In this document: piece by piece, positions 36,438 to 47,930 of the stretch
Numbering within the stretch: position 1 is the stretch's first letter
Layout of the letters: each line of letters begins with the position of its first letter
Assembly: GCA_019916065.1 (NCBI GenBank)
Contig: CM034234.1
Coordinates: 17,003,520 to 17,067,519, forward strand
DNA: 64,000 nucleotides
DNA from: Vitellaria paradoxa
Lineage: Eukaryota > Streptophyta > Magnoliopsida > Ericales > Sapotaceae
Reading direction: 5' to 3'
Translations under genes and position numbers: made by a program
Notes under the pieces: model-generated
What the model was told of the DNA's origin: nothing
Seen by the model: only the letters and a program-made list of their open reading frames with translations
The model's database searches: none

Positions 36438-37235
36438 CTGCACGTTTATTAATGTTAGAATAAAAAGATACAGGCATCTTGTTGAATTCAGTTAGATCCT
36501 AAGTAACCGATTCACCAAGTGGAAGCGGAAGCACCTTCAAAGCGAATATAGATATTATAAATATATACATCTAGTCATATATACATAATTGCCTAATTTT
36601 GTTTTTTATGTGTAAGCTTCTTGAAAACTTATCATATATATACATATATATATTTAAGTTAGAAGAATAAAATGCTTTATAAATAAATCAAAATAAATAA
36701 ATGGCAAGTAACACATCTAGTAACTTGTTGTATTACTATTAATAAAGTTTCAACATTTGAAACTTGTCATTGACTACCATTGACCATTTTGTAAGCCACA
36801 TTAATGATTTGGTGTATGTTAGATCATTAAAACATCGTGTCAGTAGGGATAAGCTAAAAAAAATTATCATATAAGTCCTCCAAAAATTGGAGATAAAAAT
36901 GAAAATTTGTTTCAAATTCGAGGATTTGACCATAATTTGCAATCAGTTTGAGGATTGGAGAGTGGCTCTCCAAGCCACTTAGGAGGATTAGGTAACTTAA
37001 CTTAGATCTCAATCTCACTTAATAATGTGCATTATTAGTATGTTCTCCTTTGTAGATCTTACTCTTGACTTGACCAAGGGCAAGATTATGGGTCTTATCT
37101 TATTGACTCAAAAGAGAAAACTTCCATAAGGTGGTTGTTCTTGTTCTTTTGTAACTAAATGTACACACTTTAATTTCTTTTTTGGAAAACTGGATAACAT
37201 TGTTCTTACCTGAGTGACCAATATCGCGGGTGAGC

Positions 37236-40200
37236 TTAAATTTTGGGCAGTGGAACAACTGCTTCGAAAGCTTCTACTAGCATTGACACTCTTCTTTTCC
37301 GAGCTGGAGTCAGTTTAGTGACAATGTGTTGAAGTGAATAATCAAGCATCCATTCCTCAGCTTTTTTTCTCTCATCCTGCAACTGATGCCTTAGATCAAC
37401 CTTTTCTGAGTTTTCTCCTTGACCAGCTTCCAAAGGTAGATTCCGTGGTGCTTGTAGATTGGAACATTTCCTCACTTTTTCCAGTGCCTTGATGGATCTT
37501 TTTAGGAGGATTAATTTTTTCAGTTTGCTCCAGTTCCGGGGCTTTTTCTGGTCAGATATATTCCCCACCATTGACACTTCTTCCTCTTGATTCATTATGT
37601 TATGATCTTGCACTTCACTTTTGTTGTATTCTCTGAAGCTATCTTTGGGAGAATCAATTGAAGCATCGCTGCGATTCTTTTCCAAAATCTCCTCCTCTTG
37701 CTCTGGAATTATGTCACTACTAAGTGATTGAGCATCGGATGAGTCATCTTGAACATCTGAAAGAAGAATTTTCTCAATGGCTTCTTCCACTAGCGTAACA
37801 GCATCTCTCTGGCTGAATTTGACTTTTTGACTGCCTGAATTGCGACCTTCTGGCATAGTATGGTCATGACTAGAACCAGTTCTTATTTGAGGTGATGTCT
37901 TCACGCCATCCAGTTGTTCGTCTTCAGATTCTCCATCAAGGAGCTGCCTTTCAACTTTTGTAGCAACAGCTGATACCACATGCTGACATAACATGTGCCA
38001 CATGCTAATATATTTCTCTTGTTCCTTGGCAGATATTGGTTGGTTCAAGGATTCACTATTAGAAGTTAATGAAGCAATGTTATAAGTTGCTGCTGATTCT
38101 CTATTCCAAAATGAGGCCACACTTTTGGTTCCATACGATGGCTTTTCACCGGTTAAACCATCAAGCCTTGTATTGATACCATTCGAATCGTTTCCATCGT
38201 TCGGAAGCTCCAAGCGGGAACTTGATAATGTATCTTTCTGAGCTTCTTCATCCATGGCCACCTTCACACAAGAATGAATAATATGAATTGACATCAAATA
38301 ATTAAGATTATTAGACAACAGAGGATATAAGACTATGGAGATAAGAAAAATCACTTACATTAGACTTTTTACCAGTGATTGTAGAAATTTTGTCAAGATT
38401 GGATGGTGAAACATCCTTGACTTCCATGTCTGCTTCAGTGGCTTTAGAAGCAAATTTATCCTCTTCACTTCCACTGTCACAAGAGTCGCAATTAGAAACT
38501 TTTAACTTGGGAAATGTCACCTCAATCTGTGGTTCTTCTTCTGACGGCGGAGCCACTGTTTCAAATGCTTTTACAAGCAATGCCACTTTTCTTTTCTGTT
38601 TTGGAGCCAATTCACTGACTACCTTCCGGAGTGCATAATCCAGCATCCACTCTTCTGCGCTTCTCCTTTCATCCATCCGTTGATGCCTCAAGCTAACTTC
38701 TTCTGCTTCCGGACGAGGCTTTAAGGGCAAATGTTGTGGCTTCCCCGGGTTGAATTTCCTCACCTTTTCCAATTCCTTGACAAATCTCTCAAGAAGGATC
38801 ACTTTCTTCAGATTACTCCAGCCCTTGGGTGTTTGCTTGTCAGATGTGTTCTGTACTTTTGGTGCTGTTCTCTCATCTTCTGATACTGAGATAGCAGCTG
38901 CAAGCTTTCTTCTTTCTGGATTGAATGATGTATCATTTCTGACTTTATTGCTGTCATGTGCCACAGAACTGTCTTCCCAATTGTTCTTCTCAAGCAGCTC
39001 CTGGTCTGACATTATTTCACTGGTTGTTGATTGATCATCACATGACTGGTCTTGAACTTCTGGAAGAAGAATCTTCTCAATTGCCCCTCGCACCAGCTTG
39101 ATGGCGTAAATCTTGCGGAGTTCAGCCTCTTGAGTATCTACGTCATGATATCCCATGGCATTATTCTGAAACGAGTCAGTGAGTTCTGGACTAGAACAGG
39201 AACTTTCTTTTGCAGCCGGTATGTTGGCATCATCCAAATGCCGTTCGTTGGCTTTATCAAGATGCTTGGTTGTTTTGCCTTCCACAGCCAGGGCTGCTAC
39301 CATACGCTGATGGATCAAGTGCCACATGCTGACATGCTTCTCTTTATCAAACTCGATTTTGTATCCTTCATGATAGCTGTGATAAGGCTCAGAGTCTCTT
39401 CCTGGTTCAAATGCTTCAATAGATTCAATTTCTTGCTCAGAATCTCCATTCCTTTGTTCCCTAGATGAAGTGATCAGTTCCTTTAAAGGGCCACCAACAC
39501 AAGGTGAAGAAATCAGAGTGTCATCTGCTGATGCTTCAGGATTATCTACAGTGCAAAATTCTGAATTCTTTGCTGGTGAGTTGAAATGAGAATGCACATG
39601 ACCAGGGAGGGGGGACTGTTGATCATACATGTTGATGAGTTGCACTGGTGAATCAGAATCTCCATTTTTTCCTTTTCCAAGCATGACAGATTGCTTAAAC
39701 GGGCCATTATCAGAGGCTGAATTAGAAGCAATATTGTAGCCAGTGGTGATAGAATTCTTATCCCCAATATCAAGATTTGATGTGACGATCTCTTCAGCCT
39801 TTGTGTCTCTGTAAGTGGCTTCAGACACATTATTATCCGGTTCACTTTCAGTGCAGCCACTGTCATGACTAATAATACCTTTGAACTTGGGAAATGTCAG
39901 CTGAATCTGTTGTTCATCTGATGGTGGAACCACTGTCTCAAATGCTTTTATAAGCAGCATCACCTTTCTTTTCTGAGTTGGAGCCATTTCACTGACTACC
40001 TGTTGAAGTGCATAATCAAGCATCCACTCCTCTGAACTCTTTTTCCTATCCATCCTTGGATGCCTCAGACAAACCTTTTCTGCTTCCTGGCCAGGCTCCA
40101 AAGGTAGATGATGCAGCTTCCGTGGGTTGAATTTTCTCACCTTGTCTAGTTCCTTGATGAATCTCTTGAGAAGGATCAGCTTCTTCAAATTACTCCAGGT

Positions 40201-42232
40201 GTTGGGTGCTTTCTGATCAGCTTCTTTTCCCTCCTTTGCTGCTGTTACTTCTTGTTTGGGGCCTGAGATTTTATCGGCTGTCATTGCTGGGATGCTTAGT
40301 TCTCCACCTTCGCCACGTTTCTTCTCTGAGAGCTCTTCCTCTGAAGTAACGTCGCTAGAAACTGGCTGGTCTTGAACTTCTGGAAGAAGAATCTTCTCGA
40401 TTGCTTGTCGCACCATCTTGATGGCATACGTCTTGTGGACTTCGATTTCTTGGCTGTCTGTATCGTGATTTGCAATTTGCGAATCACAGAAACTCGGAGA
40501 ACGACTAGGACTTGGGGGTGTGGGCAATCTGTTGGTGTCACCCGCTTGCTTTTTCTCATCTGTTCCAGCTCCTTCAGCTAGACCTGATAGCATATGCTGA
40601 TGTATCAGATGCCACAAGCTGATGTGCTTCTTTTTGTGAAGATGGGATTTGTATACCTCCTCAGAATCTCCAACCAAAGAAAATTGTGCAAAGGTTTTAT
40701 CTTCTGTTGTTCCTCCAAGCTCCTCCACAGTGTGACAAACAGAAGCTGAAGAAATCACACTACTATCTTCTGCTGCTTCCCTTCCATCATCTGGAGCTGA
40801 TCTAGGAACCAATGATTCAACAGATACACCAGGCAAATCATCATTCTCCAATCCAACAAGCTTTGTTTCCTCGTGCTTAGAAAGTGTCTCTAGAGTATCT
40901 TGTTCAGCCACAGTAGAATTTCTCCCTCGGTTGAGATTCTCTTCGACACTTTCCTCAGGGTACGACGTCTCACCGAAAAGGACCTCAGCAAGGTAGGCAT
41001 CTTCATTTCCTTGGCTTGATCTTCTGAAATTTTCTTTCCTTCTTAGCAAGAAATGAGTTCTTAGTTTCATGCTCTTCTGGGTCTTTAAGAAACGCCTCCT
41101 TTTGGACAGCAAGCGTTTCAATGGAGGTGCAGGGGAACGGTGATGACCGTGAAGGGAGCAGTAGTTGTATGGGCAAACCTTGGCAACTGAAATTCTCTCG
41201 GATTCTCCTTCCTCTTGATGAAGCTCACGATTGTGAGGAAATTTTGAATCCTTGAGAATGGACGAGCAGGTGGCTCTATTTACACTAGACTTGTTCAATA
41301 AAACTCTTTGAGTTCTCAAACTAGTTGTCCTCCTCAAAGTTTGCATAGACTTCAAACCAGAAGAACCAGATTTGGATCTCGAGGTATGTGAATTCCTCTT
41401 ATTCTCATTGATGCTATTAAAAGTAGATTCAGAATCATGGACACTACTTGCCTGACAATGGGTATTCTTCCTCTCAGAACAGCTGGTTGCTTTCAAATAA
41501 TTTGGTGATGTATTGCTGGATAAACGGCTAATTGTCTGATCAAGTCTTGATTTTGCCCATCTGCTTGATCTGGACTTCCTCAGTGTCTTCCTGAATTCAA
41601 TTCCTCCCCTTATTGTACTGTAATTTCTAGATGAAAATGCTGTTTTGCATGATGATGATGATCTGTGAGATGACGAACTGAGAGAAGCACCATCAAATTC
41701 ATTTCCTTCCTGGTCAGGCATGAGATAACAAATTTTAGAAACAGGGCAATTGTTCGGTTCCCAATAAAATTTGGAAACGTAAGAATTGTTGACTATGTCA
41801 GCCAATTTTAGAAATAGAACAATTCTCTATATATATATATATATTTTTAATGGGGTTCTGGGTTTCAAGTAAGTGTTTGGTTTCCAAGAAAATTTATTCC
41901 TTTTTGGTTGGATTGTTTCCATCTGAGCAAGAATCATAATAATGGAAACTTACCGGGAAAATTTTGCCCTTTGCATCAGAAGATGAACCGAATATGTCCG
42001 CTTGACTGAGTTCTGAGCTTGCATCATCATCATCAATAGAGGAGTCAATAGCAAAATGATCAAACTGGGATTTTAGCCATCTTCTAGATGGCTTTAAGCT
42101 TGGCATTTTGGAGAGCTTCACGGATCTCAACTTTTTCACCACCTTCTTCTTTTGCTGCTGCTGCTCCTCTGTTCTTCCTCTGTTTCTGATGTCCAGATTT
42201 GCAGAAGAATCAGAAGATGATTTAAAAGTCAT
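37236..42232 (-). CDS. PICBP-like calmodulin-binding protein with three tandem modules, about 1551 aa
   Basis: Three coding exons: 41954-42232, 38359-41709 and 37236-38261, all GT-AG and phase 0. The exon 2 acceptor (TGACCAG at 41710) is my choice; a start at 41805 inside the long frame is the alternative. The N-terminus is basic (KKKVVKKLRSVKLSK) and has the plant CaM-binding family signature ATCSSILKDSKFP...CPYNYCSLHGHH. A module is then repeated three times: (K)HISLWHLIHQ, then AIKMVRQAIEKILLPEVQDQ, then a CaM-binding domain WSNLKKLILLKRFIKELDKV ... EEWMLDYALQQVV ... KRKVMLLIKAFETVVPP. The CaM-binding domains start near residues 598, 1057 and 1454; the third is exon 3. The likely role is calcium/calmodulin signalling in defence, as for Arabidopsis PICBP (pathogen-induced, about 1500 residues, four such domains). 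Divergent from SDP1. Confidence 0.88.
38539..40626 (-). repeat. Intragenic duplicated module in PICBP-like exon 2
   Basis: Two copies of the WHL-AIEKILLPEVQDQ-CaM-binding module lie in exon 2, at about 39916-40626 and 38539-39336. The plus-strand text shows the similarity directly: GGTCTTGAACTTCTGGAAGA then AGAATCTTCTC occurs at 40371 and 39049. The linkers between modules have diverged far more than the three blocks. Confidence 0.85.
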
Positions 42233-43008
42233 TGATGACTTGTAAGATCAAGAGCCAATCACGGGAACCAGTTTCTCAGATTGAGAAGGATGGCAAGGTG
42301 TGTGAATCGGTTCTCTCACATGGGCTGGAATCTAGAGTTCTTGGGTTTGTCTGTCCCTTTTTTTTTTTCGGTTCAATAAAACAACTTGAGTCGCGCTGTC
42401 TAGATGGTAAGTTACTTATTTTTTAATGAGTTGGAAAAGGGTATGATTCCAATTTCCAAAGTTTGGAGTTGGACTAAAGTTGGTGGCTGTAATCTCTGTT
42501 GTAATTTCATTGAAAATTCCAGCAGTTAACCTTTGAATGTGGCTGGGATCTGATACATTTGACTTGAACAGAGTATGTGTCTTGACCTGGCCCTTGCTGA
42601 ATTCATTCATTCTTACCTTCTTGGGATTGTTATTGTTGGTGGACCCCAGTTTCTTTTCAGTACCATTTTTTTTTCTTTTCTTTTCTTTGGGGTTATGATT
42701 TGTAAGTACCTTATTTTGTTTTCCTAATAACTTCCCAAATTGTGCAATGCCAGCTGGGCAGCCCACTGTCCAATCTCTCTTTTGGGAGATTAGGAGCGTG
42801 ATCGTAATCAATGTTTCGATTTAATCAAGCTTGTAAAATTTCCTGATCGCTCGTAAATTCAAAAGGCTCTAAAAACGCGTTGCCCACCGACCCCGCGTGG
42901 GCCCAACCCTGGTGCATTTGGGACCAGTTTCTGCTAACCGCAATGGACGCTGGATGGAGGCGAGGGTCTACGAGTCTCGAATTCCACAAAGGTTGAACTG
43001 ACCTTTTG

Positions 43009-43036
43009 TTTTTTTTTTTTGGGGAGGGGGGGGGGG
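43009..43036. repeat. Poly(T)-poly(G) junction
   Basis: A T-run of about 12 directly followed by GGGGA and 11 G, matching the layout at 27744-27775. Confidence 0.9.
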
Positions 43037-43075
43037 AATAAATAAAAAAAATAAAGTGATTTTTTTTTATGTTAA

Positions 43076-43608
43076 GAGTGCGTTTGGAGCTAAAAAAAAA
43101 TGTAAAAAATTTCTATAATTCTCTATAAATTTTTACAAAAATTTTCACATAGAATTACGTAAATTTTTATAAAATATTGAGTTCAGAGGCAGAAGCATAA
43201 AAAATATTTCAATAGCTGATGCGTAAAAGATGAACAATTTAAAAACGATTTTGATTTTATTTAAATGATTTAATGATGTACATCAAAACCGTTTGTCTTT
43301 CATACATTAGCTGCTAAAGTGTCATTTGCACTTTAGCCTCTTAGAACCCAAAAATATTTACAAATTTTAATAAATCTCTACAAATCTCCATATCTCTATA
43401 AATTCGAATAAAATTTTTATAAATTTTAAAAATTTTTTATACAAAAAAGTTATAAAGCGTCTGCAGACCAAAATCCATTTTAACGAATCCGTTCAAATAG
43501 ATTTTCACTATTTATTTTTATTTTTTGGTAGTCTTTTTATTACACTCCAAACGTCAAAAAGTAAACTAAATTATATTTTATTTCAACTTTTATAACTACA
43601 AACAGCCT
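43076..43608. mobile_element. 533-bp MITE with TTAA flanks, carrying a nested foldback
   Basis: The left end GAGTGCGTTTGGAGC and right end TAACTACAAACAGCCT are imperfect inverted repeats, flanked by TTAA at 43072-43075 and 43609-43612. The halves are made of TCTATAAATTTTTACAAA-type words. A separate foldback sits in the middle (43181-43347), which explains the larger size compared with other copies in the window. Confidence 0.6.
43181..43347. mobile_element. Foldback element nested inside the 43076 MITE
   Basis: The two arms, GTTCAGAGGCAGAAGC... and the complement of ...GCACTTTAGCCTCTTAGAAC, pair imperfectly over about 60 bases. Shared words include AGAGGC, AGCTGATG/AGCTAATG and AAAAGA/GAAAGA. 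The AGAGGC ends recall hAT termini. No target duplication resolved. Confidence 0.45.
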
Positions 43609-46560
43609 TTAAGTGACATAGAAAATTGATTTAACATATGGAATAAATATTATTTTTAAAATAGATAAATTATAAGCGCAATATTGGATATTAATTTTTA
43701 ATATTATTAAAAATAATAAATGTTAAACAAAAGTAATATGCATAGTTAATAATGTTATAAATTATGATTTTTTAATAAAAATGAATATTATTTATTAAAA
43801 AGTAGCGCAGTGGATAATGATTTGGATGACTGACTTTGTTTGGATAAAAAAAGCATTTCGTTTATTTTTGTTTTTTTTATCTTTTTTTTCATCTTATATA
43901 AATTTTTTTAACTAAACTTTGATTTTCTTTTTAGAAACTGTAGGTTTTAAGTGTGTCAATTGAATTTATTAAAAAATTAAGAAATTTATACCTGTTTAGG
44001 TAAAAGTTAGAAATATAAGAAAAAAATTACTTTTTTCATTATTTTTTTCTCCAAACAGATAGTTTTATTCAAATAGACATGAGTTTTTTTGCTTTTTTTA
44101 CTTTTTTTAACAAATGTGATAAGCATGCCTTAAAACTATAATTTTTAGAAAGAAAATGAAATTGTAGTAAAAAAAATCATATAAAACGAAAAAAGATATA
44201 AAAAACCCAAAACTAGCTTTTATGTGACCAAATTAAGATTATAGTTATTGATGGGTTACTAATATCTACTAATAATCTAAATAATACTTTTATTATTGAA
44301 AAAGTACAAAACTTATTATACATCATGTGAATAATGTTATTGCTAGTACAATAATATTGTTGTAATGTTACTTCACAAATATAAGTAGTGTGGATAATTT
44401 TGCTTTTCTACTCTTTTGATTTATTTAGAAAACTTAAAAAGTTAATCCATAACCCCCTTAATATTTAAATTAAACTGTGAAATAAATGATACGTGTTGAA
44501 GTTAACGGTCATATGATATTTACATGTAAAGTGATACTATATTGTATTCTCTTATGCTAAAAAATTTTAAATAATCAAAATACCTCTACAAAGGTAACAT
44601 ATTCAGTAAAATTGATAGATGAATTAATTCTTGACGATATTAAATTGGATCCGTATTATGGATAAATATAAGAATATCTAAGATATTAAATCAATCATTG
44701 CATCCTAAAATAAAAAATAGTAATAAATTACTTGTTAACTTAGTAACACTCTGTTTGAAATGATGCATTTAATGAGATTTGATTTGATTTGATGAAATTT
44801 TCACCAATTCTTATGTTTATCACCAAAATAAAATTTTATGTATCAATTTTTTTTTTCATAACTTAAATTTTGAAATTTTTACAATATTTGAAATCTACTC
44901 AAATTAATAGGATTTAACGATAATTCATTCTTTTATTAAGCAATAAGCGGACAAATTTACCCTCACATATTATGTTCGTTATATTTTCCATTTTTCTATT
45001 AATATGGTCGAATTTGACATATTTCTTTTAAATCAAATCAAATCAATTCTCAAACTTAAATGTGTTTCAAATACAAAATTTTATTTATCAAATCAAATCA
45101 AATCAATTTTTTTATTTTAAAATCAAATCAATTCTAAAAAAATGTTTTCAAATAAAGTATAAAAGAAAAATTAATGCACTATTGAATTAAATATATAATT
45201 ATTAAAAATCCCTCACAAGTAATATGATTTTTACTAAGAGCCAGCGAGATGAAAGTCTCGTGCCAAGTTTTGTGCTTCTTTTATTTGTTATGGTTTGGAC
45301 TTTAACGACAAGCATTGGTATTAGTCTATTAATGGAAGAAAAATTCGAGTAAAAGCCTTTATTTATTCTAACATTAGATTAATTTACTTCACCGAAAGAT
45401 TGTAAAATTACCGTAACTCTTATTTTTTTTAACAAGCGTTTTGGTTATTAATAACTATTATTTAGTGTTGAGAAAAAAGACATATTTTCCTCAATCACTC
45501 GTATTTAATAAATGATAACGGATGACTCATGAATATAAGAGGGAAGCCTGACATTAGTTTTGATGTTGACATTGAGTCAACATTAAAATTAGAATTATAA
45601 AATTTCACAGTTCAGATGTATTTACTTATTTTTAATTAAAAAAAACTTAAATGTGTTTATAAATTAAACAATTCAAACAGCACTATTTAAGAATTAACAT
45701 TTAAAATAGTATGAGCCTTCCCTAGTCCTACTTCCCAAATCCTAGAAATAGCCCCAGAATTAGATAAGGAAGGGGAGTCCCGAAACGAATGGATTGCCTC
45801 CAAATTCTGAAAATTTCAAAACAGTTCACCATCCACATTGAATCTGATCATTTCTCTATTAATTGCCTTGCATTTTGATGTTGTGTGAAACTCCCATATA
45901 TTGACATTTTTGGCATCTGAAAAATTAAAGTTTACCCAAAAAAAAAATTATATAAAAAGTGAGAAATTGAATACTTTTAATTTTTCATTTTCTATTTCCT
46001 CTCACACTAAATAGTGTTATTTAAAATATAAAAACTTAAAATTAAAGTGCATTTATTATTTTTCAATAAATATTGAAATTGTGGAAGAACCGATTAGATA
46101 GCATACAAAGGGGAGCACCAGTAATGAAAGGATAAAATTGCTTTCAAAATTGGTGTTTGTCTGTCAATTTTATGTCAATTTTTATTTTTTGGACAAATCA
46201 AACATTACCATAATTGATCTGTTTTAGTTAAAAAAATAAAAATATCTATACTTTTTATGTTTATATTGGATCAAGAATATTAAAAAATAAAACAAAAATA
46301 AAATTATTTATTTATCTAATAAAAAATAATAATTTATACATTTTCTTTACAAAATCAACGTCCAAACGTATTAATGATAATTTTCTTTACGAAAATAGTT
46401 TCCCGAACGGCAAAGGGAAAGGGAAGGTTCCTAACTTCCCATTCTGTCCCGCGAAATTTTCACCCGTCATTATCACACGTGTCTTTGCTGTTGCTTAAAA
46501 GTAAACAATAATACGTGTGTTTAGTGTTTTAAAAAGTAAGATAAAATAAAATAAAAATTT

Positions 46561-46730
46561 TGTTTGGAGTTAAATAAAATAAATAAAATTTTATAAATTT
46601 TATAAACATGATGTATGAGACAGTAAAATTTAAATCCTTCACTCACTGCATGAATTACGAGATATTTATTTTTATAATTTTATTTTATTTTATATACTTT
46701 TATATAATTCCAAACACACCCAAATTATGA
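46561..46730. mobile_element. MITE candidate related to 27893-28062
   Basis: The left end TGTTTGGAGTTAAATAAAAT and right end TTTTATATAATTCCAAACAC are inverted around an ATAAAATTTTATAAATTTTATAA-like core, cut short here. Resembles 27893-28062 and part of 57040-57190. Confidence 0.5.
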
Positions 46731-46846
46731 ATTCATAATTTATTCAGTATAATAAAGAATAAATAATTTTTAAAATTTTTTAATATTTTTATATGTCTTG
46801 CAAATTTTTTTTGTTATTGTGGACAGAGCCAATTTATCCCTGTTAA

Positions 46847-46981
46847 GGGGGTGTTTGGTCGATAAAAAATAGTTTAAAAGTATAATAAAAATAGAAAGAA
46901 GTGACGTAAAAATGATACGTGGAGAAATTTGTTTGAAAAAAATATAAAAATTAGTTAAAGTTGGTTAAACCAAACAGAGCC
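46847..46981. mobile_element. 135-bp MITE, TAA target duplication, upstream of SDP1
   Basis: Starts GGGGGTGTTTGGTCGA and ends TTAACCAAACAGAGCC, inverted with a few mismatches. Flanked by TAA at 46844-46846 and 46982-46984, the usual duplication of PIF-Harbinger/Tourist elements. It ends about 65 bases before the (GA)n tract of the SDP1 leader, so it lies in or beside the promoter. Confidence 0.7.
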
Positions 46982-47009
46982 TAAAACTCAACCCAGAAAA
47001 AGAGAAAAA

Positions 47010-47930
47010 AAATCAAAACCTTCGAGAGTCGCTGCAGAGATAAGAGAGAGAGAGAGAGAGAGAGATAAGAGTTTGAATCTGAAAGATTCATCATCTCTTT
47101 CTTTATTTCTCGTTTCATTGTTCATTAATAATAATATAATCCCTATCGATAATATGTATATACAAATATATTAATATTATATATAGACATGTGTTTTGCA
47201 AGTCGAAACGCATCCGACGTCACGTTAACGATATCGTAATCTTATCCCTCATCTCTGATCGCATCCATTTCAGAACTTCTCTCAACTCCCAATGCATTGT
47301 AGCTATATACATATATCCAATCCAATCCAATCCAATCCTCTGCTATTCCCGCCTTCTCTCACCTCTATCCATTTCAATAATTTATAATTTATACAAATTG
47401 GATCTGTTCACTGGGAAAATCTCTGGACTTGTAATTGGAGAACCTGTTTGTGGGCTTCTGTGTCGGTTATTAATGCGACTTTGCTGATTTTGGGGCTTGA
47501 AAAAATCGAAAACCCTCTCTGTTTTTTTTGGCTCGCTTGCGTTCTTCTACGCGATTTGGGGTCTTCCTTGGGATTTCGATTCCTGAATCGAGGATCTAGA
47601 GGTTGGCATCTGTCTCCTTTGATTTTGTTTTCAAATGATTTTTCGGATTCTCTTTTGTTTGTTTGTTTGTTAATTGAGCTGAATATAGTTTCGAGTAGAT
47701 GATCTTGGGGTGGGAAAATTCTCAACCAGCCTTGATTTTCTTCCAAAACTTAATTGAAAAACCTCTACTTTAGGCCTACGGAGAAACACCCATTTGTGAT
47801 TCTTTTGAATACTACTTCATTTGCGTTGATTGTTATATACTTAGAACTTAAAATTTTGAGAATTATTGGAGTTATTTACTCCAGTTGATAAAATTAGCCA
47901 GACAATTACCAATCCCTCTTTGCTTCAGAT
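47010..47930 (+). promoter_or_regulatory. SDP1 promoter/leader region
   Basis: GC content rises from about 47010. The stretch holds a (GA)n run (47046-47066), a fourfold CCAAT repeat (ATCCAATCCAATCCAATCC near 47318) and T-rich leader-like DNA. A leader intron is possible. Short frames inside it have no recognisable similarity. Confidence 0.4.

Larger units (their letters stand above)
42233..46980. other. Divergent intergenic region between PICBP-like and SDP1, MITE-rich
   Basis: About 4.7 kb, AT-rich beyond 43000. 42233-42980 is less AT-rich and should hold the PICBP-like promoter and leader; the minus-strand frame at 42416-42811 has no recognisable domain. Further right are several MITEs and direct AAATCAAATCAAATC runs near 45030-45130. 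No gene seen. Confidence 0.6.

Noticed and set aside
38375..40581. Several plus-strand frames opposite PICBP-like
   Set aside because: They are antisense shadows of a long repetitive coding exon.
41710..41805. Alternative PICBP-like start MADIVNNSYV within the long exon frame
   Set aside because: The joined model from 42232 is in phase and supplies the basic N-terminus; kept only as an alternative.
42416..42811. 131-codon minus-strand frame upstream of the PICBP-like start
   Set aside because: Lys/Asn-rich, low-complexity, no homology recognised; more likely leader or promoter sequence.
47191..47487. 98-codon plus-strand frame before SDP1
   Set aside because: Lies in the SDP1 leader/promoter, spans the CCAAT repeat and has no recognisable domain.
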